Notes: generated by a model from the sequence alone, not told the origin. DNA of 64,000 nucleotides from Rosa chinensis (GCF_002994745.2 NC_037094.1:27440956-27504955); one strand, 5' to 3'. Shown: positions 45,600 to 57,180, numbered from the stretch's first letter. A program made the numbers and translations.

Positions 45600-46436
45600 C
45601 TGGGCAGATAACCGAAATTCACACAGGAAAACACAGATTCGGTTATGCAGTGAAAACCTCAATTTGAGATTAAAAACACTGTGGGGCTCTTACTCTTGAG
45701 ATCCCAAAAGAGATAATCAATCCACTAGCTAGTGGTGAAGAACAAGTTTCTTTACAAACACAAATAGCATTACACTCGGCTACAATCACTAGTCTAACTA
45801 GGTGAGGTGTTTGTCTTGAATCTTCTCTTCCTTCTTCACTTGAGCGATCTTCAACAATCACTCTTCTTGGATCAAAGACTTCTCTACTGATCTCGAGAGA
45901 ACCATGAAATTGAATGAATGAGTGATGAAACACTTTGACAAGGAACAAGTGTTTCAAGAATGAATATGAGACGCTCTCTAAGCAAACAAGATGCACACAA
46001 ATCTTGCGTTGAAGTCACACCTAAATGAACACATACTATTATGAACATATGGAGGAAAGAACGAATCCTATTCAATCAAGTGTTTACCCTAATTGACTCC
46101 TAATAGGAATAATCTTTTAATAAAAGATTGTCAATTAAAATAAACAGATTCTAAATCAATTAGGACTTCAAAGGTACAATTTTAACAGTTGGAAAATATC
46201 TTTGTAAAATAGTATTTAAAAGCCGAAAGCGAACTTCCTAAAATGTAGGACTAACTCGGGGATTGCAACCTGTCCTAGTGCATATGTAGAACCATGAGAT
46301 GTATTTACTTGAAACTTCTCCGAGATCAGTATTGAGGTCCTTTTGGCAGCTTTTAAGGATGAAATGAGATAAAGTAATTTACTTGCTTTTGTATGGGAAT
46401 GCCAACACTCAATACATACCAATTCTTGTACTTACA
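45600..46436 (-). repeat. 3' LTR-like segment of the Sirevirus-like element
   Basis: It follows the tract ATGCCAAAGGGGGAGAT (read on -). It begins TGTAAGTACAAGAATTGG and runs about 830 bp without coding potential. The far end is uncertain. A 5' LTR of equal length is not present at 50548. Confidence 0.5.
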
Positions 46437-46683
46437 ATCTCCCCCTTTGGCATTTCTATACAAAACACACCTAATCTACTCAAGCTCCTCCTCAACAAGT
46501 ACATGAGAGTTATCACATTTCATTAGCCATATACCTTTCCCGAAACACTTATCACACACACTATAAAAACTAAGTTAAAGATAAGGCATAGGAATGTCAA
46601 GACAATTTCAAGATCAATTTCAACAAGTCAAACATTCAAAGCACAAGTTGATCAAATTAACCAATATCTCCCCCTTTTTGTCT
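46437..46683 (-). other. two polypurine tracts
   Basis: Read on -, AAGGGGGAGAT occurs at 46447-46437 and AAAAAGGGGGAGATATT at 46679-46663. Weaker ones lie near 46790 and 47115 (AGGGGAGA). Multiplied tracts are known for Sireviruses. Confidence 0.65.
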
Positions 46684-47548
46684 AGGAATGACAAATATGC
46701 AAAAGGAGGATCACCAGTAGATGTTGCTCAATAGACACCAGCCTAAGAAGAATCAATTAGAGGAAGATAGTCCAACTATCAATACTCTCCCTAAGTGTGA
46801 TGATGTTATGAAAGATGCAAGAATGAAATGCAAACACACAATGAGTGGGTTTGTGTCCTTATACAACTTATAGAGACAAACGCATGGCCTTTTATATAAG
46901 AGTGTTAGCACCAATCCTAAAACATGAATGCAATAAGATAAGGTCATATAAGTGAGGAGTTCTTGACAACAACAAAGTAAGTAAGAAGATGATCGAGTAT
47001 TATGTACCTTTGTTGTGTAAGTGAACATAGCTCAAAGTGGGGTCTGTAAGAATCTCAGGATCAGAGAAAATAGAACACATAAGAAGTGACAAAATAATCA
47101 CAATCAACTCAATTCTCCCCTTATGACACCGTGTGGGCACAATATTTTTTTCCTTTTTGCCTTTCACACATTATGAAATTTTAACTTTTTTTCTAATTTT
47201 TTTTAAATATTTTTATAATATTTATTTATTTATTTTTTAAGAAAACTAAGACTTGTGTAACAAGTTTTATGTCAGCAACTCCCAAGTCAGTTGACTTTAG
47301 GGTACTAGATGTAACAAGGACATCCCAAAGGACACATCAACTCGAGTCAATAGTTTCACAATCCACCGGGGTGACGAAACCATTCCCTTTTCTTCCAAAC
47401 CTCATATCGTTCACCACAACCAAGGCTCGTTTACTTTGAGAATAGCCTGGCCCTGCTCCAAATATTTGTACCTTTTTAACAGGGAGCAACAATAATATTC
47501 ACTCACTTAGTATGTGTGAACTAAAATCAAATTAACCAAGAAGATACG

Positions 47549-48063
47549 TGTACATGCATGTCCATTTGCAAGCATAATTAGCTATAATGAGCCACGCTCA
47601 TGGTACCACCAGGGGTACCAACGCCCACCATATGAGTGACTGACGTAAAGACAGTTAGCCGGGTTACCGCCTGAGCCCCGGATCAACCCCAAAGCACCGC
47701 CGACGCGCCGCCACGCGCCGTGTCAAGATGGCATCAGAAGCTACTGAAACTGGGAACTGAAGCACCATCAGTCCCACATCGAAAACAAGGAGAAGATCAT
47801 CCTCTTCCTCACCTATAAAAGGTCCTCTCCTCTCTCCTCATTTATTACGCATTCAATACTTACCTACTATTACTTTGTCAACATAAATACATTGACTAAC
47901 TTAGGCATCGGAGAGTTGAAGGCCGCCCGGCGCGGTCTCCCTCTGACGCCCATTGTATTTTATTTGACAGGTAACGGGAACCACTCACAACAAAGGTATC
48001 GATCCGCCTGCCGGATCAGCGGTAACTAAGGTCCAGCTACCGCTAGACTTTTAGACATTAACA
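47549..48063 (+). repeat. solo LTR, Ty3/gypsy type, with ATACG duplication
   Basis: TGTACATGCATG at the left and GACATTAACA at the right give TG...CA ends. Flanks are ATACG at 47544-47548 and 48064-48068. Length is 515 bp. CCTATAAAAGG at about 47813 is a TATA box, and ACTTAGGCATCGGAG (about 47899) is common in plant gypsy LTRs. No internal region remains, which points to LTR-LTR recombination. Strand is chosen from the TATA box. Confidence 0.9.
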
Positions 48064-48409
48064 ATACGTACCATCACAAAGGAGTATGTGTGCATGTGAG
48101 AATACAAAGTGATGAAGAATATGTAGGTCAAGCTCAAGATTACAGAGTGATGCAAGAACCAATTCAAAACATGTTATTAAACTCATCACAATCAGGTTTA
48201 AGGAAAATATCAGAACACTTTGTCAATCTAAGTTCAACTAGAATTGTCAGACACTTTGGGATACAAACCTCACATGCAATCCTGATTCTCCAGAAAGCAG
48301 AAAATAAAAAATGCAGAATAAAAAGAGTAATGCACTTATAATACTATGAGATCATACAATATGAATGCAGGCAGAGTGGATCAAGTGAAGTAAGAGTATC
48401 AATACTTAG

Positions 48410-48900
48410 AGCACCCATCAATGGCGATTCTAAGTGATTCAAATCGAGTAGTGTCTAAGGGCTTAGTAAAAGAATCAGCCAATTAGTGTTCAGTAGGAAC
48501 AAAAGCAAGCTTAAACATATTATCAAGATTATCCATATGAGCATAAAAATAATTAGAACCTTTTTTTACTCCAAATCTGCTTCAGCTTCAAATTCTGCTA
48601 TTTGGGGATTGTAATACGTTCTGCAATGCTGTTTATCAACTTCAAATGTTCTTTTAGCTCAGCTTGCAAAGAGGATGTAGAGGTGAGTTTCTTTTGTTTT
48701 CTGAGTTTTTGAGATTCCTTACGGAGCAGATTACATCTGGGATGAATGTGTCCCAACTTTCCACAATAATGACACGTAGGAGAGAAGCTTTTGGGTTGAT
48801 GAACATACCTGGGTTGACCCACAGAGGTGTGACTGTCAAAACTTACCTGAGCAACTTTCTGATGGGTTTGAAGGTCCAAATTGGGTTATGATCTTTTGGG
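48410..48900 (-). pseudogene. Sirevirus zinc knuckle region joined to RNase H end
   Basis: At about 48778-48737 (-) a knuckle CHYCGKLGHIHPRC is followed by Lys/Arg-rich residues. At about 48530-48410 the frame reads AFVPTEH, then a stop, then LADSFTKPLD, the hallmark C-terminus of copia RNase H. In an intact element several kb of integrase and reverse transcriptase separate the two, so a deletion of most of pol lies near 48570. Confidence 0.75.
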
Positions 48901-49154
48901 CAACTTGGGGACAGAATTATTGTCATTTGAAGGGTGAGATGGGCCCATTGAATTTTCACAATCCATGCCTTTTACAAAAGTTAAGAGCTTTCAAGTTTCA
49001 CCTTTATATCCTAATCCTTCTTTGTTGCTATGAGCTTTACCAAAACCAGTCATCTTAGAGACTTTTTCAGATCCGATAGAGAACTTGTTGAAGCTTTCCT
49101 TGACTTTAATTAGCTTATCCTGCAATTTCTCATTCTCAATGGTTAGTGAAACAT

Positions 49155-49346
49155 TTAGAGTGGACTGAGCCTTGACTTCAACCTACAATATTTTGATTTT
49201 GTTATAAGATCATCATGCTTCTTATCCCAATCTTGAGACTTGACCTCATCCTGCATGACTTTAATCTTATCAACAAAATTAGTTCGCTCTTCTTCCCACT
49301 CTTTTAAGCATGTTTCAAACTTTTGCCCAATTTTTTTCTTTTTCAA
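49155..49346 (-). pseudogene. coiled-coil part of Sirevirus Gag
   Basis: A Lys/Glu-rich frame (KFETCLKEWEEERTNFVDKI) with heptad-like spacing. It lies between the zinc knuckle of gag and the second knuckle, as in long Sirevirus Gag proteins. Frames before and after are broken. Confidence 0.5.
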
Positions 49347-49574
49347 TTCTTAATGATTCAATTTCTTCCTCAAGTTTGTAATTTTTTCAAAAAACAATTT
49401 TTGAAGCATTATATAATTGCTTACATTTTTCATTCATCTCTTCATCAAGAGCTTCATCCTCCAAGTCAGATTCATTAGATAAATCAATATTAAAAGAGAA
49501 AGTAAGAGCAAGATTTACCTCGTCATTATCCGATTGAGATCCTTCATCACTATCACTCTGTGGATTTTAAAGCC

Positions 49575-50384
49575 TTGTTACCTCGTGAGTTATATTTCAT
49601 ATTGCCACAGTCAGTAGCAAGATGACCTACACCACCATACTCAAAGCATTTAGGTTTGTTAGGAAAATTTTTCAAAGAGTTTTTGTTTTGTAGAATTTTT
49701 TTTGAACTCTTTTGTCAACAACGCTAAATCCACATAATCATCATCAACATCATCTTTCTTTTTAACAAAAGAGAAAGCAACACTTTTTACCTTTTTCTCG
49801 GGATTGATCCTCATCTCAAAGATTTTGAGATTACCTACCAGTTCGTTGAGAGAATAGGTGTCCAGGTCTTGAGCCTCCTCTATAGCTTTCTGGTTGGATT
49901 GAAACTTTGATGAAAGAGACCTAAGGATTTTCTTGACAATTCGATGCTCTTCAAAAGGATCACCAACATTGTGACACTGACTTGTCACATTCAGAAGACG
50001 AGCATGAAAGTTATCTATTGATTTATCCTCCCCCATTTGCATGTTCTCAAACTCCAAGACAAGTCTCTGAAATTTCTGGCCTCTAACCTTTTTGTTGCCT
50101 TCATAAGTGACTTAAAGAAGATCCCATGCCTGTTTAGCCGTGTCATAGTGGTTGATTCTCACCCTCTTCTTCTTGGATAAAGCTGTGAATAAGGAATTAC
50201 GTGCCTTGAAATCACAACTTCTGTCCCGAACCTCTTCTTGTGTCCACTCCTGCATAGGCTTAAGAACTCTTATAGATGTCCCTTCTTCCTTCTTTGAGTC
50301 TTCAGGCTTGGTTGGGTGTTTCCATCCAGTCTCAATGATGTTCCATATATTTTCATCCTGAGAGTAAAGAAATGGCCTCATCAT
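49575..50384 (-). pseudogene. gag: Sirevirus-like Gag, interrupted
   Basis: The frame from 50384 reads IWNIIETGW and AKQAWDLL (UBN2/Gag-type), meets a TAA at 50112-50114, and continues in the same frame with MQMGEDKSIDNFHARL and ILRSLSSKFQ to 49659. A zinc knuckle at about 49640-49600 reads CFEYGGVGHLATDC, with Tyr in place of the second Cys, so zinc binding is probably lost. The protein formed particles with element RNA in the family. Confidence 0.8.
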
Positions 50385-50497
50385 GATCTTCCATTATGAG
50401 TAATCTTCACCATCAAACAAAGGGGGACAGTGTATCGAATTGGAGGCTCTGTTATGTTCACGTTCCATCATGTCCTCAGATCTACTAAAAAGCTTTA

Positions 50498-50515
50498 GAA
50501 CCCGCTCTGATGCCA
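50498..50515 (-). other. tRNA-Met-type primer binding site
   Basis: Read on -, TGGCATCAGAGCGGGTTC differs by one base from the common plant copia site TGGTATCAGAGC. It is preceded by only about 32 bp of LTR-like sequence (50547-50516, TGTAAGTACAAG to TTGAGTGT), so the 5' LTR is nearly absent. Confidence 0.7.
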
Positions 50516-50547
50516 ACACTCAATATGCAAAATGTCTTGTACTTACA

Positions 50548-50955
50548 TTTCCTCGGCCTTAGATAGTGATGAGACAATTGTTCATGTTTAGCATACACTG
50601 CACTATTAGCATCATTTTTATTTATGAACTTTATTATTGGAAATTTGAAGTGCTAGAGTAACAACTCTACTGATATGGATGCCTAACTTTGTTTCAATTG
50701 TCATGAGAGAATAATGCCTAACTCTGTGCATGTCATAGTGTATGCCGGAAGACAGAGTATTTCAATACCTGGAATGGAGCAACAAGGACATTGCATGAGA
50801 ATCAATACCTATAATGGAGCAACAAGAACATTGCATAAGAAAATGGAATTTGAATACCTTGAACCAGAAATTGCCTAATTACAACATCTTGGAAAATTTG
50901 AAAGTATGTTCTTGTTCTATGGGACATGTGCTAATTATAGAACTAGGTGTCAAAT
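50548..50955. other. noncoding interval
   Basis: No gene. A short duplication (AATACCT.GAATGGAGCAACAAG.ACATTGCAT) lies at 50764-50835. Confidence 0.5.
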
Positions 50956-50959
50956 TTGT

Positions 50960-51775
50960 TGTCACTAGCCAAGTCACTGGTCATGTCCATTGTTCATCAT
51001 AAGTCAGTACCAAGTCACTGTTAATCACATGTCACTTGCCAAATCATTGGCCAAGTCATTGTTATATCCATGTCACTGGCCAGGTCACATTTTATGTCAC
51101 TGGCCAGGTCACACTGCATGTCACTGCTATACATATGTCAATGACCAAATTACATTGCATGTCACTGACATATTTTAGAATTTTCAAGTCACTGTTATAT
51201 CCATGTCACTGGCCATGTAACTGTTAATCTCAAGTCACTAGCCATGTCATAGTCATGAACATGTCACTGATCATGTAAATGTCAAAGTCACTGATGATCT
51301 TCTCATTTTCACAAGAAAAAACCTCGTAAGTGTACAACACTTTAAAATATCACTTTATTGTTATACTATTCAAATTCATTGACTTGAATTTTCATATGGC
51401 CAACAGATTGGATTGTGGATTTTTTCTGATGTACTACATGGATAAACTTTTGAAAGAAAAACGAATTCTAAAGAAAGTCAGCAAGAAGGATATTTTGCAA
51501 TATATAGCTCATATAATCAAGACATTTGCGGAACATAGGCACAGTTGGATCTCTACAAATTTAGAGTTTTAAAAATTTATTTAGGCTTAGGAAGAAAGTC
51601 ACTGGCCAATTGTCAACTCCATCTTACTAAATCAGTTAGCTTATTGTATATTTGGTTTTTCTTAATGAAACATTAATTTTATAGATCTTTTGCAGCAATT
51701 CAAGTTTTAGGCATCTTCTGAATTCACCAAGTCACTGTCACTGGCCATGTCATATTGCATGTCATTGGCCAAGTC
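50960..51775. repeat. degenerate GTCACTGGCCA repeats
   Basis: (A/C)(A/T)GTCACTGGCCA(T/A/G)GTCA-type words occur about every 20 bp at 50960-51290, and again at 51597 and 51725-51775. Copies include TGTCACTGGCCAGGTCAC (51065, 51095) and AGTCACTGTTATATCCATG. The array brackets a Ulp1 fragment, so it may be subterminal repeat DNA of a Ulp1-bearing transposon (MULE or CACTA). Ends were not found. Confidence 0.65.
51396..51572 (+). pseudogene. Ulp1 protease C-terminal fragment
   Basis: The frame reads RLDCGFFLMYYMDKLL and AHIIKTFAEHRHSWI. DCG with a following hydrophobic helix is the catalytic Cys region of C48 (Ulp1) proteases in plant transposons. The His and Asp parts are not seen upstream. It differs from the Ulp1 gene at 13948-17500, so it marks a second Ulp1-bearing element. 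Confidence 0.65.
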
Positions 51776-52500
51776 ATTGGCTTAAATGGTAGAATCGGAA
51801 TAAAAAATGTCATTAAGTGAACTAATTTAACATAAATTCATAAATATCTAATGTTAATATAGTTGGCACTTGGCAGGGGTTTGAAGCTATTTCTTGGGTT
51901 ATGACCTAATTTCTGAATTGGTGTTTCATGGACATAAGAAACAGGACTAAATTTAGTTTACGACCATAAATTTTCCACCAAAAGTTATATTAGTTCCTGA
52001 TGTTTCAATTTCATAAGCAACACTCCTATGCTTAGAAATTTGATCAGCTAGTCTAACTATTAACCAATCCTTCAATTTTGACCATAAGTATTGATGTTGC
52101 TTAAATATGATCCACCCTTATGAATTTGATCAGTCTAGTCCAATTGTTAGCCAATCTGTCAATTTTGTCTATTAAGAAATAAGAACTAATGTGACTCAAG
52201 TGGGGTCGTCTCTTTTGATGACTATGACTTGGACTGCCCAATTATCATGAGTGTTGACGTGGCCATAACAGACCCAATTTGATAATATGGCATGCTTTGA
52301 TTTGTGGAGTGAGTTCCAAGCCAGTCTATCAATTTTGATATTTAAGTGGTGATCCGGTGAAAAAAAAAAGTAGAAAGGATTAGAAAATATTTCTTTCATT
52401 TTTCTTTTATTTTTAATTTAATTGATTAATATAGGTGGCTAAAGAAAAGTAGATCTCTAGTCTTTTTTAAGGGGAAGTAGATCTATAGTCTTAAGCATAT
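51776..52500. other. noncoding interval
   Basis: No gene. A loosely repeated phrase (TTTGATCAG.TAGTC.AA.T.TTA.CCAATC) occurs near 52040 and 52125. A short inverted match (GACTTGGACTGCC, GAGTTCCAAGCC) is probably chance. Confidence 0.35.
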
Positions 52501-52529
52501 AAATATTAAAATGTTGTATATAAAATATG

Positions 52530-52640
52530 GTTTGTTGTTTAGCCCAAGTAGTTAAGTAGAAACCCTCCAACGTTGAGGACTTGAGGTTAGGAGTTCACGT
52601 CCTCATTGGGATAGTGGGCTTATTTTGCTTAAGCAAAGGT
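52530..52640 (+). repeat. possible tRNA-derived SINE head
   Basis: TAGCCCAAGTAGTTAAG resembles an A box and GGTTAGGAGTTCACGTCC a loose B box 45 bp later. No poly(A) or target duplication was found, so this is weak. Confidence 0.25.
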
Positions 52641-52796
52641 TAAACCCACTCCACAAATCAAAGCACACCACATCCTCAAAGTAGGTCCACTATGGCCATG
52701 ATAAGCTGATGAAACTAAAACATCAGAGACTGACATGAGTTACTATTAAAATCATGGAAATTACTTACATCCAAACTAATTTGGACTTGTGTGTCT

Positions 52797-53039
52797 GACA
52801 GGACCTGCCCCAGATGAAAGATTTACCTTCATTCGTGACTGAAAATCCTTATTGACTGAAGATGAAAATCATAAAAGTCCCTGGTTCGAAATAGCCCGTA
52901 AATACTTTGAATGATTGATCAAAATGTAACGTAGAATTTCAGGCCGTCGAACCAGGGACTTTTACGATTTTCATCTTCAGTCAATTAGGATTTTTAGTCA
53001 TGAATGAAGGTAAATCTTTCATCTGGGGCGTGTCCTGTC
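52797..53039. repeat. 93-bp inverted repeat around a 57-bp loop
   Basis: 52797-52889 and 52947-53039 are reverse complements with about six mismatches. The outer ends are GACAGGAC.TGCCCCAG and its complement. The right arm ends in CTGTCA and is followed by ACTTTGTATCAGAGC, which looks like an LTR end plus primer site, so the arms may be two LTR ends in opposite orientation. Transcribed, it would form a long hairpin. Confidence 0.9.
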
Positions 53040-54042
53040 AACTTTGTATCAGAGCATCGCAAACTCATATCCGAAAATCATGACAGAAAATCCAATCAAT
53101 AAACCAAATTATAATCCAAAACCAATTCATTTCCCAAATCCAATTATAATCCGAAACAAAAATTAATATATGCTCAATAAATGAAATGATATATGAATAA
53201 ATCAATAATTCAAAAAATATTTGCATGCAATGTTGTAAAACATATTTGTTTAAACTCGAAATCTCATGAAAACATACCAGCCTCGCTGGTTAAGAGAAAT
53301 CAGACTAGCCCCTCTAGTCAAGTAACAGTAAAATGTGGGGAAGAAAGAATCACCATATGACAAAGAAGCCTCCCAAGCTTGGGCCGGAACCTCCCAAGCT
53401 CAGGGCTCGACTACCACCCACAAACACAGAGTAAGTGAGGAGAAGAACTAATAAGCTCGACTACAACCCACATGAGGAGGAGAACTAATAAAACGACCCA
53501 AGTATGGTGAAGAAAACATTCAAAAACAGTAAAATCCATAAGGCTTCTGCATATTCAATTTATTTATGTTTTCCTTGTTTACCTTGTGGATTAGAATTGC
53601 TCTGATAACCTATGAGATTAATGTTATTGAGTTGAGGTCGGGCCTCGCAGGGCCACCTCTGATTTCAGGGTGAAATCTGGGGCGAGTCCTGTTAGTGTCC
53701 AAACTGTCTTTCATTTACATATGTTCGGGAGTCTAAATCCATGATTTAACCGTTCAAATATTAAATCAACCTCTAAAGATCATCTATTGTAAAAACTCAG
53801 AGCAAATAGAAGTCATTTACTCAATCGGTTGCATCAAAACAAATGAAATGTTATGGTGAAACTTAGTAGTCTCATGATCAACAATCTACTTATTTGATGT
53901 AATTGAATGAGTAAACGATTTTTGTTTTCAATGATTTTTTGCAGAGATAATCTTTAATGCTTGATTTAACTTTTGAACGGTTAAATAATGGATTTAAGAA
54001 TGTATACAAATACGAGTGAATTTGGATACACAGGTCCAAACC
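53040..54042. other. noncoding interval, possible gypsy internal remnants
   Basis: 53041-53055 resembles a primer site. CTCCCAAGCT is duplicated near 53370 and 53391, and CGACTACAACCCACA-like text near 53410 and 53460. TCTGGGGCGAGTCCTGTTAG (53674) again resembles the LTR end at 53027. No coding frame recognised. Confidence 0.4.
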
Positions 54043-54047
54043 GGTTT

Positions 54048-56959
54048 TGTAATGTCCCGGAAATTTGTATTTATTTTCCGAGGATTTTCCGAAATCTAAA
54101 TTGTGATTATTGGACGATTTCGTGGCTCGTGGATGGAGCGGAAGTGTTTCGGGCGAATAATTATTCGAAGAATATGGTTTTAGGGGGGTTGCAAAGGTTG
54201 ACTTTTTATTCGTTGGGATTCTCCGAAAACTTCCTTCACGAAAGTCGTAGAGCGCGTCGATACAAGTTCGTGGACATGTGGAACGCGTCAATCGGAGTTT
54301 GTATGAGGAAGTAATGGCTTTCGGAAAAAGTTTCCATTTTAGTATAAATAGAGGATTTCCGAAATTATTTTCATAATTCCTCATTTCCATTTTTGGAAAC
54401 CATCTTCTCTCTCTTCTCTCTCGGTCGACACCTTCAGTACTGAAGTTTTTCATCTGACCTGACCCGGATCCTGACGATCCGACCCGGCTTTTCCGGCGAT
54501 CTCCGGCCGTGAAACTTGGCTAGCTTGTTGGTCTTCATCGTCCACTCCTCTCTGTGGTGTCCTCTAGCAACGATTCCTGGCGGTAACGGCGTAGCAAAGC
54601 GGCGAACTTTGGGGTATTCGGACCTGGCCGGAAAACACAGCTCCAATGACGTCACGGCTTCAAGCTTCCTTCTTTGGGTTCGTGGGAGCCTTCTGGATAG
54701 ATCTATGGTGTTTTTTTTATCGATTTACGTGGAAATCAGTTCAACTCAGATTGAGCAAAAATTCAAAGCTTGTGAGGTAGTTTTTGACCCTTTATGCTTG
54801 TTTTCTGACTTCGAACTAGTTATGAAAATTCACAAGCATGCTTAGATGAACATATTTGATGTTGGAAGTTTTGTGAAATATTGAGTTTTGGCCCGCGGCG
54901 GTGTGCCACCGCCTGTGGTGGTGTTCTGGCAGCTTTTCGGCCATATTAGGAACTGTTTCTGGAATAATATATATTGTACTAGTCGATACGAGCGTTTCGA
55001 TATATAATATGCAAATTTTGGAGTTCGTATGGATTTGTTATGGATTTTATGGTTTCATACCGGTTGATTATTCAATCCGTGAGGATCCGAGCGTCCGATC
55101 GACTTGTGGTTTTGACATATCGATCGTGGAAGTACTCTGGACTTAGGGAGGTCTTGGATGAGGTTTCGCCTCGATTGGCATTACTCATGGGGATTTAGTT
55201 CAAAACGAGGGTTTCGAACTTTAATCGATTTGTGATTCGTGCACTGAATCAAGACCCTATGTGTTCAGGTGCTTGTTGGACTTGTTGAACGGATTTCGGC
55301 GATTGTGTTTGCTTTGGTTAACTTGTGAAGACGCAGCGGGATTCTGAGGTGAGTAAATCTCCCGATATTTGTTATGAGCAAGATTACCCTATTGTCTTGG
55401 AGTTATTAGGTTAACTATGACTATAGTTGGTATTAGTGGTATTCCTGAGTGAATGACTACGTGTGTGTGTATATATATATATATATTTACGTGAGATATA
55501 TATACATTGATGAATCTTTGTGATGATTTCCATGTGAAGCTTGTGTAGGAATATTTGTGTAATGAATTGTTGGAATCAGTGTGATGAATCTTTGTGATGA
55601 TTGCCATGTAAACCTTGTGTAGGAATATCTATGTAATGAATTGTTGGAATCAGTGTGATGAATCTTTGTGATGATTTCTATCTGTGTGATGACCGGTGAA
55701 ATCTGTGTGATGATCAACTGGACAATTGCTATCTATATGATGATCCTTGAAATCTATGTGATGATCAGTAGGACAATGGCTATCTGTGTGATGACGCGCG
55801 AAATCTGTGTGATGATCAGCTGGACAATTGATATCTATGTGATGATCCTCGATATCTATGTGATGATAAGTTGGACGATGGCTATATGTGTGATGACCGG
55901 TGGAATCTGTGCTATGATCAGTGTGACGTCTGCTCGATAACGGAGCTGAATTGTTATTAAGTTAACAATAATCGAGAAGACTGCTGTGATGGCCGGGGCT
56001 ACCTACAGACGTCAGAGTGTGGGATTACGTTGATTACTATGATTTGAATTGCTTGACTTAGTATGACCTCCTGAACTAAATTATATGCAGGGATTACCAT
56101 GAATTGTTTTGCTTGTTTTGAAATGTGATTGCTTTGTTTCTTCTTGATTGTATTGATTGATGGTTTGATTTATCTTAAGAGCCATAGTGGTGACGAATTG
56201 TACTCTGTGGTGAGGATAGGAAGGTGATTCATTGATTTTCACCTTTGATGTCATGTTGATGACAAAAGCTCCTAGGGGAATGGGGGAATGAGTGTGATTC
56301 TGGAATTCGCCATAGGGCGTTAGGATGACATCAAACATTGCTTGAGGAAGTCTCGTTTAACTGAAATTTGTGTAATTGGATGCTAGGATTAAGGATCTGA
56401 GCATGAGCCTTAGTCACCAGTTGACTTACGTAAACACGTTATGGAAGGATATGGAATTGATGGTTGTAGGTGTTAGATGTGTGCTTATCGTTGTTTAGGT
56501 TGAGGTGACATAAGAAATGTGTTTTGCTTTGTGGTTTTGAGTTTACTCATACGGGCTTGCAAAAGCTTATCGGGTTTGTTGTGTGGCAACCTGGTGCACC
56601 ATTCAAACGGTGTAGGGGTTAATCTTGCAGATCAGGAAAATCGTGGCTGATGCTGAGGTAACGCTAATTGCAGCTTTACAGTAGGAAGCCATTTTGTGAC
56701 TGTACCGTTATTAAGACTTCCGCTTGTGGTGAGCTCTGAGGAGCATTTACGTTTTATTTTGTTGTTGACAATTTAATTCGTAAGCTTTTGTAATATATGA
56801 CTCTACGGTGCGGGTCAATATTGACATAGTGGGTTTAGGGCATCAATATTTATTTAGTTTAAGGGAAAAATGTTTCTAGGTTTTTGTTATTGATGGCTGA
56901 ACGATCACGCATGTATAATTATGAGATTATATATCGATTTTTAAATCAGGGGCGTGACA
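54048..56959 (+). repeat. 2.9-kb Ty3/gypsy-type solo LTR with GGTTT duplication
   Basis: Starts TGTAATGTCCCGG and ends GGGGCGTGACA, with GGTTT at 54043-54047 and 56960-56964. A TATA box (AGTATAAATAGAGG) is at about 54338. GATGGCCGGGGCTACC (about 55988) followed by CAGACGTCAGAG is typical of long plant gypsy LTRs (Del/Tekay-like). No internal coding region, so it is a solo LTR. It contains tandem arrays at 55508-55680 and 55677-55927. Short frames inside are not genes. Confidence 0.88.
55508..55927 (+). repeat. two tandem arrays inside the LTR (74-bp and 51-bp units)
   Basis: TGATGAATCTTTGTGATGAT starts at 55508, 55582 and 55656 (74-bp period). From 55677, five units of about 51 bp follow the pattern TATCT(G/A)TGTGATGA...GGACAAT. 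The short core TGTGATGATC is common to both arrays, so the second probably arose from the first. Confidence 0.85.
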
Positions 56960-57050
56960 GGTTTGGATGCAAGTATTTTCCTTAAATCATCATCTACTAT
57001 TAATATCATTATCTAATTTCATGTATGTACCTGTCAAAACTTTTTATCTT

Positions 57051-57170
57051 GGCCTGTTGGTTAGCTAGCCTAACTAGCACCGTAAAGGTCATTGGTTCAA
57101 ATCTCACTAACACCAGGGTGGAGTGGAGAGTAACATTGTCGTCCAAAATTAGAAAAAAAAAAAAAAAAAC
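57051..57170 (+). mobile_element. tRNA-like SINE with poly(A) and 16-bp duplication
   Basis: GGCCTGTTGGTTAGC resembles an A box and GGTTCAAATCTC (about 57095) a B box of RNA polymerase III. An A run ends the insert (57153-57169). AAAACTTTTTATCTTG (left, from 57037) and AAAACTTTTTGTCTTG (right, from 57166) form a target duplication with one mismatch. About 115 bp plus tail. Confidence 0.82.
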
Positions 57171-57180
57171 TTTTTGTCTT

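Larger units (their letters stand above)
45600..50547 (-). mobile_element. Sirevirus-like copia element with pol deleted
   Basis: On -, the order is primer site (50515-50498), gag (50384-49575), a coiled-coil and second zinc knuckle region (49350-48600), a scrap of RNase H (48560-48410), polypurine tracts (46683-46665 and 46453-46437) and an LTR-like segment down to about 45600. Integrase and reverse transcriptase are missing. Repeated polypurine tracts and a long, coiled-coil-bearing Gag are Sirevirus traits. A solo LTR is nested at 47549-48063. The outer LTR borders are not well defined. Confidence 0.75.

Noticed and set aside
53890..54453. 187-residue frame on -
   Set aside because: It overlaps the U3/R part of the gypsy solo LTR in antisense; low-complexity basic protein with no domain.
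55508..55927. possible satellite or centromere DNA
   Set aside because: Short arrays confined within one LTR with clear target duplications.
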